Source: Natronoarchaeum philippinense (GTDB lineage Archaea; Halobacteriota; Halobacteria; Halobacteriales; Natronoarchaeaceae). Taken from it: DNA of 64,000 bases. Every line of letters starts with the position of its first letter. The stretch's first letter is position 1. Shown piece after piece: positions 9,902 through 17,419 of the stretch. The notes under the pieces are model-generated. The model was not told where the DNA came from. It made no database searches and saw nothing but the letters and a program-made list of their open reading frames with translations. The stretch is taken from assembly GCF_900215575.1 (NCBI RefSeq), contig NZ_OBEJ01000002.1:682001-746000 (forward strand), given 5' to 3'. The position numbers and the translations under genes are program-made.

Positions 9902-10345
9902 ATGACAGGAACACGCTCCGATCGCGGCCAACTCGTCCTCGCGGGCGCGGTGTCGTTCGCGCTGATACTCATCGCTATCGCCATCGTGTTCTCGACGACG
10001 CTGTTTACCGCCAGCGTGGGGTCGAGCGGCACCGTCGAAGCGGTGTCGGACGGGCGCGGCGTCGAGCAGTCGGTCGAAAACACGACAGTTGAACTGCTCG
10101 AATGGGTCAACGACGACGTCGAAGCGAACAACGAGACCGCATTCAAAAATAACGTCTCGACGTACGGACAGCTGCTAGCGGAGAGCAACGCCGCGTCGGG
10201 GACGACGTTCGTCGGCATCGAGGTTACGAACACCTCGGCGTACGACGAATCAGACCCAGACGAGATTACGTGGGCGGAGGTCCGCATCGTCTACGAGACA
10301 CCGTCGGTCCAACGAGAGAGCACAATCAACGTGAGCGCACCATGA
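9902..10345 (+). CDS. Pilin-like small membrane protein (DUF7261-type) in pilus operon
   Basis: The 147-residue protein has the N-terminus TRSDRGQLVLAGAVSFALILI followed by a single transmembrane helix (about residues 10-33) and a mostly hydrophilic outer domain. The last four bases overlap the next start (ATGA), which suggests translational coupling. The R-G-Q motif before the helix is shared with the preceding proteins of this operon. It is probably a minor pilin or pseudopilin; no biochemical function is known to me. Confidence 0.7.
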   Translation: MTGTRSDRGQLVLAGAVSFALILIAIAIVFSTTLFTASVGSSGTVEAVSDGRGVEQSVENTTVELLEWVNDDVEANNETAFKNNVSTYGQLLAESNAASGTTFVGIEVTNTSAYDESDPDEITWAEVRIVYETPSVQRESTINVSAP

Positions 10346-10833
10346 GCGGGAAACGTTCGTTCAGCACCGACAGACGCGGCGTCTCGACGGCGCTGACCCA
10401 CGTGCTGACTATCGGCATCACGACGATCCTGATCTCGGGACTGTTCATCGGCACCACGACGCTGCTCGAAAGTCAGAAAGACCGAGCGGCCTATCAGGAG
10501 ATGGAGACCATCGGCGACCGGCTCGCGGCCGAGATCACCGCCGCCGATCAGGCGGCCGAGACGCCGTCGACGGGGCAGTCGACCGTCGTCGTCGACCATC
10601 CAAGCACCGTCGCCGGAAGCTCCTATCGCGTCCGACTCGCCAGCGATCCGGCCGTCTGTGATACGTGGGCACCAGACACCTGTCTGATACTCTCAGCGAG
10701 CCAAACGTCACAGGACGTAGAAGTCCCACTCCAGACATCGAACGCGATCTCCGAGACATCGGTTACCGGTGGGCGCGTTCGGATCACGTACAACCAGAGC
10801 GGGAGCCAACGGCTCACGCTGGAGGCAGCATGA
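10342..10833 (+). CDS. Pilin-like small membrane protein (DUF7266-type) in pilus operon
   Basis: The 163-residue protein starts at the ATG at 10342, overlapping the upstream stop by four bases. The N-terminus STDRRGVSTALTHVLTIGITT leads into one helix (residues about 18-41). The pattern R-R-G-V-S resembles archaeal pilin signal peptides (SRG-VS type). The C-terminal part is beta-rich with two Cys residues (VCDTWAPDTC). It overlaps the next gene by four bases (ATGA). The role is inferred from its position between pilC3 and the last pilin-like gene. Confidence 0.7.
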   Translation: MSGKRSFSTDRRGVSTALTHVLTIGITTILISGLFIGTTTLLESQKDRAAYQEMETIGDRLAAEITAADQAAETPSTGQSTVVVDHPSTVAGSSYRVRLASDPAVCDTWAPDTCLILSASQTSQDVEVPLQTSNAISETSVTGGRVRITYNQSGSQRLTLEAA

Positions 10834-11618
10834 TCGGACCGGACCGCGAACAGGAGACGGCCGCCGATCGAGCAGTCAGCGACGTACTGGCGTTCACGCT
10901 GGTGTTCTCGATCATCATCACCTCGGTCGGACTCGTCTACGTGTTCGGGATGGGCGCGCTCGGTGACGCACAGGTCAGCGAGCAGAACCGAAACGCCGAG
11001 CGAGCGTTCGAGACGATCACCGTCAGCTTCAACGATCTGCAGGACGGCCGCGGAGAAGAGCGACTGAGCCAACTCAATCCGCGGGGAGGACGGATCAGCG
11101 TCGAGGAGTCTCCCACAGTGACAATCAGCGCCGGCGGGAGTGCGATCGTCGACGCCGACGGCGATCCGATCGCTGATCGCGCCGTCGGCTCGCTCAACTA
11201 CGCTCACGAGGGAACGACGATCAGCTACGAACTCGGCGCGGCGTTCCGTGCGGACGAGGGCAACAGCGTGTTGATCCGGCCGCCCGAGTTCGTCTGTACG
11301 ACCTCCGGAAGTGGATCGGATCGGGCCGTCCTCTCGTATCCGAATCTGGCGTCGACACAGCCGTCGTCAGTGTCGACGTCCTCGACGCTGCGCATTCGGG
11401 CGACCAGTGCCCCCGCAGTCGTGACTCGCTCGACGGCGAGCGACTTGACGATCGAAATCGAGGATTCGACCCACGCGGACGCTTGGGCGAGATATTTCGA
11501 GGACAACGGCTGGACTGACGTCGACGGTCCGTCCGGTAGTACAGGCGATGTCGAAGCGACGTGCGATACCGACGTGACGTACGTTCGCGAGACGGGAGTA
11601 GAAGTAGATCTACTGTAG
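10830..11618 (+). CDS. Pilin-like membrane protein (DUF7289-type), last gene of pilus operon
   Basis: The 262-residue protein starts at the ATG at 10830, overlapping the upstream stop. The N-terminus DRAVSDVLAFTLVFSIIITS is very close to the DUF1628-like and archaeal pilin type (R-A-V-S-x-V-L-x-F), followed by one helix at about residues 18-42. The outer domain is 220 residues long with two Cys residues. It ends 6 bases before the convergent HEAT-repeat gene, so it closes the operon. It is probably a larger pseudopilin; the upstream ATG at 10665 is out of register with the overlap pattern and rejected. Confidence 0.72.
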   Translation: MIGPDREQETAADRAVSDVLAFTLVFSIIITSVGLVYVFGMGALGDAQVSEQNRNAERAFETITVSFNDLQDGRGEERLSQLNPRGGRISVEESPTVTISAGGSAIVDADGDPIADRAVGSLNYAHEGTTISYELGAAFRADEGNSVLIRPPEFVCTTSGSGSDRAVLSYPNLASTQPSSVSTSSTLRIRATSAPAVVTRSTASDLTIEIEDSTHADAWARYFEDNGWTDVDGPSGSTGDVEATCDTDVTYVRETGVEVDLL

Positions 11619-11624
11619 CCGACG

Positions 11625-12866
11625 CTAGATTGCTTTTTCGGCTTCTGTCTGGACGAGGTAGGCCCGGTCGTCGCTGTACTCGCCGACCTCGTCGAGCGCG
11701 TCTTCGGTGCCGATCTGGACGAGCGCCCACGCGGCGCTGGCGCGAACGGTGTCGGAGTCGTCGTCTTCGAGCACGTCCGCCAACGGAGCGACTGCGCGGG
11801 TGTCGCCGATCATCCCGAGCGCGCGGGCCGCGCGGCTGCGGATCGACTCGTTGTCGGAGTCGAGTTTGTCGGCGACATCTTGGGTCGTCTCGTCGCTGCC
11901 GATCTCGCCCAGCGCCTTGAGAACGACCTTCTGGAGGCCGGGGTTGCCGTCGCCCTCGATGTACTCGACGAGCATGTCGGTCGGCTCGTCGCTGCCGATC
12001 TTGCCGAGGATCTGGATGGCGTCCTGATCGCGCTTCTGGGCGCGCTCCATCATCGGCTCGACGGCCTCCTCGGGGCCCATCCGACGGAGGGATTCGAGGC
12101 AGTGTTCCTCCATGAAATCGGAATCGAGCATGTCGAGCGCGAGCAGGATCTTGTCGACCTCCCCGCGCTTCTCGAACACCTTCAGGGCGTGCCACTCGGG
12201 TGGGTAGTCCTTGCGGTGGTCGAGCACGTCGTAGAACCCGTGGTGGTCGAGCTTCTCTCGAACCGAGAGGTCGCTCCACGTTTCTGCGTCCTCGACATCG
12301 GCGACCAGCGCTTCGGCGTCGTCGAGCAGCGCGTCGATCGTCTCGGCGTCGTCGTCGGGATCGAGCGCGGCGTCCTCGATGCCCTCTATCGCCGATTCGA
12401 GGGCAGCAGTCAGATCTTCGGTCTCCTCGCCGGCACGCTCGACGGACTGATCGAGCTGCTCGCCGGCGGCATCGAGAAAGTCGTCGACCGCGGTCGCCAG
12501 CTCAGCGGCGCCGGTCTCGGTCCACTCGCTGCTCTCGATCTCGTCGATGGCCGATTCGATCTCGGCGACGACATCCTCGTCGTAGGGGCCGCGGGCTTCT
12601 TCGAGCTGGTCTGCGAGATCGTCCTTCTCGGACTCGATCTCCTCTTCGGGCGGCTCCTCGTCCTCGTCGTCGGGCTCGGGAAGGTCGGCCGCTTCGAGGT
12701 CTGTCTCCAGCGCCTCGATCTCGGTTTCGACCTCGTCGAGGTCGGCTTCCGTCTCGGCATCGTCGAGCTGGGACTCGATCGCTTCGAGGCGCTCGCGAAG
12801 CGACTCGACGGTGATCTCTTCGTCGGCGCCGCCGTCTTGGGCGTCGCCGCTCTCCTCGTCGCTCAT
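11625..12866 (-). CDS. HEAT-repeat (PBS lyase-like) protein
   Basis: The 413-residue protein has an acidic, probably coiled-coil N-terminal half (residues about 20-230, rich in Glu, Asp and Ala). Its C-terminal half is made of about five or six HEAT-type repeats, with phrases such as GRIG/GEIGSDETTQDVADKL and ALGMIGDTRAVAPLADVL. Such repeats form a curved solenoid for protein binding. The start is the ATG at 12866 (MSDEESGDAQ); longer upstream frames have the arginine-rich composition of a shadow. A TATA-like stretch (gtgtatatgag on the minus strand, about 12936-12946) lies upstream. The partner is unknown; it is convergent with the pilus operon. Confidence 0.83.
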   Translation of the reverse strand: MSDEESGDAQDGGADEEITVESLRERLEAIESQLDDAETEADLDEVETEIEALETDLEAADLPEPDDEDEEPPEEEIESEKDDLADQLEEARGPYDEDVVAEIESAIDEIESSEWTETGAAELATAVDDFLDAAGEQLDQSVERAGEETEDLTAALESAIEGIEDAALDPDDDAETIDALLDDAEALVADVEDAETWSDLSVREKLDHHGFYDVLDHRKDYPPEWHALKVFEKRGEVDKILLALDMLDSDFMEEHCLESLRRMGPEEAVEPMMERAQKRDQDAIQILGKIGSDEPTDMLVEYIEGDGNPGLQKVVLKALGEIGSDETTQDVADKLDSDNESIRSRAARALGMIGDTRAVAPLADVLEDDDSDTVRASAAWALVQIGTEDALDEVGEYSDDRAYLVQTEAEKAI

Positions 12867-12967
12867 GCGGACACCTCCGGGAGCGCGCCGTCGGCTCCCG
12901 TTCGGGACGTCACGCCGCGCGGACTCGTGACCGAACTCATATACACGAACCTGTGTGTGTACGCCCC

Positions 12968-13696
12968 CTAAGCGTTTCCTTTCGACCCCACCAGCGGCGG
13001 GTCGGGAAGGCCGTCGCGCCAGTAGAATCGCGGGCCCAGTGTGAGGTACGCAAGCGCCAGCAGTAACAGCGCGAACGGGAACGAGCGGTTCGCCCACATC
13101 GGCAGCAAGACCGCGAGCGAGTGGGTGACGCCCATGATGAACGCGTCGCGGGCCAGCAGATCGGGGTATTCGATGGGCGAAACCATCAGGTAACAAAAGG
13201 CCGCGGTCACGGCGATCAGCACGCTCGGATCGGTCATCCCCGAGAGAACGGCCGCACTGAGGATCGTCGCGGCCAGCGTGGTTGGGACGCCCTCGGTGTA
13301 CTCGTCGCGGGTGTCGTAGGCGGTGTACATCCCCAGTCGCAGCACGGCCATCGCGACGAACAGCGCGGGGACGCCGAGGAGCAGCGCTGCTCGTGGAGTT
13401 GCAGACGGGACGGCCACCGACCAGCCCTCCTGAACAGTAACGAACACCAGCACCGCCGGCGCCACCGCGAACGACGCGACATCGGCGAGCGAGTCGAGAT
13501 ACGGACCGGCGGCCGAGCTGCCGACGTGGCGCGCGACGACGCCGTCGAGTCCGTCGGCGACGGCCGCGAGCAACAGCAGTCGCGCACCCAGTTCGACATC
13601 CTCGGCGGTGATGACGACGGCGAGAAAGCCAAGCGCCGCGTTGGCGACGGTCACTGCGTCGGCGAGACTCACCCGGCCGACGAACCGTGGCTGCAT
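12968..13696 (-). CDS. pssA: Archaetidylserine synthase (CDP-alcohol phosphatidyltransferase)
   Basis: The 242-residue multi-pass membrane protein carries the CDP-alcohol phosphatidyltransferase signature DGLDGVVAR followed by G-x3-D-x3-D (GPYLDSLAD) near residues 48-72. It transfers serine to CDP-archaeol to make archaetidylserine, a polar membrane lipid. In haloarchaea this paralogue is linked to C-terminal anchoring of surface proteins by archaeosortase, and PGAP names it for the protein sorting system. About seven hydrophobic segments are visible. The start is the ATG at 13696. The gene lies upstream of, and on the same strand as, the HEAT-repeat gene, with 101 bp between them. Confidence 0.85.
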   Translation of the reverse strand: MQPRFVGRVSLADAVTVANAALGFLAVVITAEDVELGARLLLLAAVADGLDGVVARHVGSSAAGPYLDSLADVASFAVAPAVLVFVTVQEGWSVAVPSATPRAALLLGVPALFVAMAVLRLGMYTAYDTRDEYTEGVPTTLAATILSAAVLSGMTDPSVLIAVTAAFCYLMVSPIEYPDLLARDAFIMGVTHSLAVLLPMWANRSFPFALLLLALAYLTLGPRFYWRDGLPDPPLVGSKGNA

Positions 13697-13788
13697 GTGG
13701 TTCGGGAATGCCCAGGCGGGACTTACGTCTTTACATTCCTCGTGATCGAATCGCGGGGCATATAGTTCCGCGTTCCCGAGTTAGAGGC

Positions 13789-14214
13789 ATGGAGCGTCGC
13801 GCGTACCTAGCCGCAGTCGGGAGCGCAACCGCAGTGGGACTGTCAGGCTGTACCGTCCTCGGGTTCGGGACCGACGGCGGCGGCGACTACGACATCGGCA
13901 TGAGCGCGAACGCGTTCCGGCCGGACACCTACGAGGTGAGCGTCGGTGACACCGTCGTCTGGCGGAACACCAGTTCTCGCGGTCACTCGATCACGGCGTA
14001 CGAGGACAACATACCCGAGGACGCCGAGTACTTCGCATCGGGCGGTCACGAGAGCCAGTCGGCCGCCGAGGACGCTTGGACGAACAGCCGCGACGGCAAC
14101 ATCCAGCGAGGCGACACGTTCGAGCACACCTTCGAGGTGCCGGGTGAGTACGGCTATTACTGTATTCCTCACGTCCCGCAGGGAATGGACGGGACGATCG
14201 TCGTCACCGAGTAA
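13789..14214 (+). CDS. Halocyanin-like blue copper lipoprotein
   Basis: The 141-residue cupredoxin is a membrane-anchored electron carrier. The N-terminus has an RR pair and a lipobox (LSGC, Cys21), so it is probably a lipoprotein exported by the Tat pathway. The copper ligands are visible: His in SRGHSI, then Cys, His and Met in YYCIPHVPQGM near the C-terminus. The chosen ATG at 13789 follows a TATA-like element (ggcatatag, about 13757-13765). It is transcribed divergently from pssA. Its redox partner cannot be told from context. Confidence 0.88.
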   Translation: MERRAYLAAVGSATAVGLSGCTVLGFGTDGGGDYDIGMSANAFRPDTYEVSVGDTVVWRNTSSRGHSITAYEDNIPEDAEYFASGGHESQSAAEDAWTNSRDGNIQRGDTFEHTFEVPGEYGYYCIPHVPQGMDGTIVVTE

Positions 14215-14300
14215 CTCCGGACCGCAAATTTTCGCCCGGCAACTTCGGCGTCGCCACTGGCGAGGCGAGCGCTCGAAAAAGATCGGATCTGGGCTGTCGC

Positions 14301-14933
14301 TTAGACCTCGACGTCGTCGTCGACGTCGACGGAGGTCTCCTCTTCGGCGGCGACCTCCTCGGGTCGGGCTTCCAGCGTCGTCTTCTGGATCTCGACGCGG
14401 CGCAGCGGGTAGATCTCCTTGGCCTCGCCGTAGATCGCGCTGGAGAGGCGGCCGTCGACGATGCTGTCGATCAGCTGCTCGAAGGAGCGGTCCTCGGCGG
14501 ACTCCTCGACCAGATCGATCATCGTGCGGCGGATCGCCTTCTCCTGGCTGGCGTCTGCCTTCTTGGTCGTGAAGGCGACGGGCTGGACCTGGACGCGGTA
14601 GTCGTCGGTCGTCAGCACCGTGACGTAGGCCTCGACCTTCGAGGCGCCTCGGCGGACGAGGCTGCGGAGGTAGTCGCGGGTGAGTTCGTGCTTGATGAAC
14701 TCGGTGTAGGCCGCGTCGCTCCCGACGTCGTTGATCTTGAACGTCAGCTTGGTGTTGTTCTCGCTGGCCTCGCTACGGAGCTCGCCCAGCGTGGTCTCGA
14801 TCGTGCGACCGTAGACCTTGTCCGGTTCGTCAGCGGGGGTCTCGCCCAGCTCCTCGCGGTCGAACTGCTCGGGAGCGTGGATAGTGTACCACCGCTTTTC
14901 CTGTGCCTGCTTCGATACGGATCGTTCGCTCAT
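14301..14933 (-). CDS. rps3ae: 30S ribosomal protein S3Ae (eS1)
   Basis: The 210-residue protein matches archaeal S3Ae, with KRWYTIHAPEQF near the N-terminus and the central KLTFKINDVGSDAAYT. It has the usual length plus an acidic haloarchaeal C-terminal tail. The ATG at 14933 overlaps the stop of pcc1 by four bases, which fixes the start. It is the last gene of the S15 - RecJ-like - Pcc1 - S3Ae operon. Confidence 0.96.
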   Translation of the reverse strand: MSERSVSKQAQEKRWYTIHAPEQFDREELGETPADEPDKVYGRTIETTLGELRSEASENNTKLTFKINDVGSDAAYTEFIKHELTRDYLRSLVRRGASKVEAYVTVLTTDDYRVQVQPVAFTTKKADASQEKAIRRTMIDLVEESAEDRSFEQLIDSIVDGRLSSAIYGEAKEIYPLRRVEIQKTTLEARPEEVAAEEETSVDVDDDVEV

Positions 14934-15202
14934 GGTTGTGTGTTGGTGTGTCGGTTGGCGTGCTGTGCGACTCGTCGCGCCACGGCTACGTTGACCACGT
15001 AGTCGTCGACGCTGGTCCTGAGTCCGCCGGTCGTCTCGCGCTCGATCGTCGTGACGACGGCCCCGTCGGCGTCGGACGAAGAATCCGTTTCCTCGTCCGT
15101 CTGCTCGACGCGCGTGTCCATCTCGTCGGTGTTGTCCGGTCGGATGGCGCGTGCGATCACCGTCGGATCGTCGAGTTCGGTTCGGATCGTCGCCCGTCTC
15201 AT
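14930..15202 (-). CDS. pcc1: KEOPS complex subunit Pcc1
   Basis: This 90-residue protein resembles the small dimer-forming Pcc1 subunit of the KEOPS/EKC complex, which makes the t6A modification at position 37 of ANN-decoding tRNAs. The pattern of an N-terminal strand (RATIRTELDDPTVIARAIRPDN), an acidic insertion, and then a strand and helix ending in NVAVARRVAQ is typical. Its ATG overlaps the upstream gene and its stop overlaps S3Ae, so translation is coupled. The gene order S15 - RecJ-like - Pcc1 - S3Ae is the usual haloarchaeal arrangement as I remember it. Confidence 0.85.
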   Translation of the reverse strand: MRRATIRTELDDPTVIARAIRPDNTDEMDTRVEQTDEETDSSSDADGAVVTTIERETTGGLRTSVDDYVVNVAVARRVAQHANRHTNTQP

Positions 15203-16401
15203 AGTGACCCCCGGAACGCGGCGATAAACGCCTTTGTGTCGCCCTCGAACCGGGCGTAGCCTCGCGTCGCGTCGCCGGCTGCTTCGCCGCCGACCTCGTC
15301 GACGGCTGCGGCGAGCGCGGCGGCCACGTCCGAATCGCCGGTGGCCGCGACGGCGGCCTCGTCGTTCGAGACGGCCATCGCAACCGGTTCGGGCGACCGG
15401 AAGTCGCGCAGGAGGCGTGCGATCGTCCTGACGGGGGCGTTCTCCCGCGACGCGTCGTTCACGTCGGCGGCGTCCACGCGCGCGACGAACAGGCCGTCGT
15501 ACCGGCCGGTCGTCGCCTCGCGCACGCTTCGATGCGCGTTCGCGGCGCGAGCGCGCCAGGTGTCGAGCGCATCCGTGCGGGCGTCGTGGCCCAACGCGAG
15601 CGCGACGCCGGTGCCGGGCGCGTCGGCGGCGACGGCGTCGAGCACGTCGGCGTACCCCTCGACGGTCTCGAAGGGCGCGCTCTCGGGTGCCGCGTGGGGT
15701 CGGAGCGCGCGCTCGACCGCGTCGGCGGCGCGTTCGGGCGCCGCGTCGGTCTCTGTCGCGTCCAGCGCGAACAGCGACGCCACGCGTCGGCGGGCATCCT
15801 CGTCGAGTTCGGCGGGAAGCCCGAGTTCGGCGAGCGTCGCCTGCGCCGGTCCCGGATCGCCCGAGAACGACGCGTGGGCAAGCGTGGTATGGGCCAGCCC
15901 GTCCGCGAGATCGGCAGTCGGCGTCCCGACGCCGGGCCGTCGCTCGACGCCGGCGTCGCGCGCGGCATCGAGCACCGGTCCGGTCTCGCCCGCGCCGGGC
16001 GTCTCGCCCGCTGCGATCACGCCGGCAAGCGCGAGCACGGGATCGGGGTCGGCACCGAGTTCCCGCGCGGTCTCGAAGGCCGAGCGGCTCGCCGGACGGT
16101 CTGTACCGGGAAGCGAAAGCGCATCGGCACGCTCGACAGCGGTCGGCGCGAGGCCGATCGTCAGCGCCGTCGCGTCACCGTCGCCCGCTTCTATCCGGGC
16201 GTCGCTCTCGGAAGCGGTCTCGACGACGGCGACCTGAAACGGCCGCCCGATGTCGTCGAGCGCTCGCGCGAGGACGCCTGCGGCGGCCAGCGCGTCACCG
16301 TCGGCGCTCGCGAAGAGCCGAACGAACGGCGCGTCGCGGAGCGCGGCGGCGACGTCACTGACCGCGGGGGCGTCGAGGTCGGTACGACCGGCGGCGGACA
16401 T
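15199..16401 (-). CDS. RecJ-like DHH-superfamily protein with degenerate active site
   Basis: The 400-residue protein sits where haloarchaea encode a RecJ/GAN-like protein. The N-terminal motif ASADGDALAAAGVLARAL corresponds to the first DHH-family motif, where catalytic members have H-x-D-x-D-G. The C-terminus (GYARFEGDTKAFIAAFRGSL) resembles a DHHA1 domain. I cannot find a clear D-H-H triplet, so nuclease activity is doubtful and a Cdc45-like structural role in the replication complex is possible. It is very rich in Ala, Asp and Arg. It overlaps pcc1 by four bases and starts 6 bases after the S15 stop. Confidence 0.72.
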   Translation of the reverse strand: MSAAGRTDLDAPAVSDVAAALRDAPFVRLFASADGDALAAAGVLARALDDIGRPFQVAVVETASESDARIEAGDGDATALTIGLAPTAVERADALSLPGTDRPASRSAFETARELGADPDPVLALAGVIAAGETPGAGETGPVLDAARDAGVERRPGVGTPTADLADGLAHTTLAHASFSGDPGPAQATLAELGLPAELDEDARRRVASLFALDATETDAAPERAADAVERALRPHAAPESAPFETVEGYADVLDAVAADAPGTGVALALGHDARTDALDTWRARAANAHRSVREATTGRYDGLFVARVDAADVNDASRENAPVRTIARLLRDFRSPEPVAMAVSNDEAAVAATGDSDVAAALAAAVDEVGGEAAGDATRGYARFEGDTKAFIAAFRGSL

Positions 16402-16407
16402 TGGACT

Positions 16408-16869
16408 CTACAGGAGCTCCTTGGCTCGCTCGTAGGTGTACTTGAAGTCCTCGTCGAGGGCGTCGCCGCGGTAGTAATCGACCAGACGGCGGACCTTCGA
16501 CTCGGTGTTCTGCAGGGCGCGCTTGTTCTGGTGGTCCTGAGGGTTCTCGTCGACGTGCTCGTTCAGGCGCACCGCGCGAGCGAGCAGGTTGCGCAGGTCC
16601 TCCGGCAGGTCGTTGCCGGCGTCGTTGTCGTCGAGAATCTCGGTGACCTTCTTCCCGGTTGCCAGCTTGACGTCCGGGACGGGCGTGCCTTTGACACCCT
16701 CGTCACGGAGCTTCTGCCCGATCTGGCTCGGGTCGTGGCCCTGTTCTGCAAGTTCGACGACGCGCTCTTCGACGGCGTCGTCGTCGACGTCGCTCCACTC
16801 CGGCGGCTCGTCTGCCGTGGGGTTGTCCGATCCGGACGACCCGCGACGGCCAGTATGCATTCGTGCCAT
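16408..16869 (-). CDS. rps15: 30S ribosomal protein S15 (uS15)
   Basis: The 153-residue protein matches archaeal S15: MARMHTGRRGSSGSDNP at the N-terminus, the archaeal-specific extension (DPSQIGQKLRDEGVKG) and the RNA-binding core with NKRALQNTESKVRRLVDYY. It is the first gene of the operon that continues with the RecJ-like gene, pcc1 and rps3ae. The ATG at 16869 is standard for the family. Confidence 0.96.
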   Translation of the reverse strand: MARMHTGRRGSSGSDNPTADEPPEWSDVDDDAVEERVVELAEQGHDPSQIGQKLRDEGVKGTPVPDVKLATGKKVTEILDDNDAGNDLPEDLRNLLARAVRLNEHVDENPQDHQNKRALQNTESKVRRLVDYYRGDALDEDFKYTYERAKELL

Positions 16870-17174
16870 GGTTTGAGGATAGGAACCGCACAGACCGCAG
16901 ACGTAGTCCGGTCTCTATGGACCGGGCGCACTTCCGCAATCCCGAGCCGGGAGAAATCCCCGGCGAGTCAGATTTACGGCCGTGCTGTTCCCGACGGAGA
17001 CTTGCGCGGACGCCGACTAAAGGATTTCGTAACGCTCGGCGTGCGACGCCGTCGTCAGGGCATGAGACGCGTTCTCGACCATCACTCGCCGTCTCAGTGT
17101 GTCACTCGATGACGTCCCGTCGTCTATTTCGAGGGGTTTATACCGGAGCGGCAGGTATCGACTACTGCGTTCGA
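16870..17174. promoter_or_regulatory. Divergent promoter region for rps15 and tRNA-Ala
   Basis: I see no gene in this 305-bp stretch. The TATA-like element tttata at 17137-17142 is placed to start transcription about 10 bases before the tRNA gene. The rps15 promoter must lie near 16880-16910, but no sharp element stands out there. Confidence 0.5.
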
Positions 17175-17246
17175 GGGCTCGTAGATCAGCGGTAGATCAT
17201 CCCCCTGGCACGGGGAAGGCCTCGGGTTCAAATCCCGACGAGTCCA
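17175..17246 (+). tRNA. tRNA-Ala (anticodon GGC)
   Basis: The 72-nt sequence folds as a complete cloverleaf. The 7-bp acceptor stem GGGCTCG/CGAGTCC has the G3:U70 pair that is the alanine identity element. The D-stem is GATC/GATC. The 5-bp anticodon stem TCCCC/GGGGA closes the loop CTGGCAC with anticodon GGC. A 5-nt variable loop and the T-arm TCGGG-TTCAAAT-CCCGA follow. The discriminator base is A and CCA is not encoded. No intron is present. Confidence 0.96.
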
Positions 17247-17331
17247 CTTCCTTCGCTCACTACGTTCGCTCAGTCGTGGACTCGTCGACCCTCGCGAATC
17301 CTTCGGATTCGCTCAGTCCCGACGAGTCCAC
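17233..17331 (+). repeat. Duplicated tRNA-Ala 3' end with an inverted copy between
   Basis: The last 14 bases of the tRNA gene plus one following base (17233-17247) recur exactly at 17317-17331 as a 15-bp direct repeat, 84 bp downstream. A 12-bp inverted copy (gtggactcgtcg) lies between them at 17276-17287, and can pair with either direct copy. Such partial copies of a tRNA 3' end are typical of attachment sites left by tRNA-targeting integrases. No integrase gene lies in the 84-bp interval, so this would be a remnant. A processing or termination hairpin is the alternative. Confidence 0.75.
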
Positions 17332-17419
17332 ATCGGATTTTTGACGGCCGATTCGGTTAGTGCCGCAGATCGGCTGCTGGCGCACGCCCGACCAACGACG
17401 CAATCCCGTGTCGGCGTCC

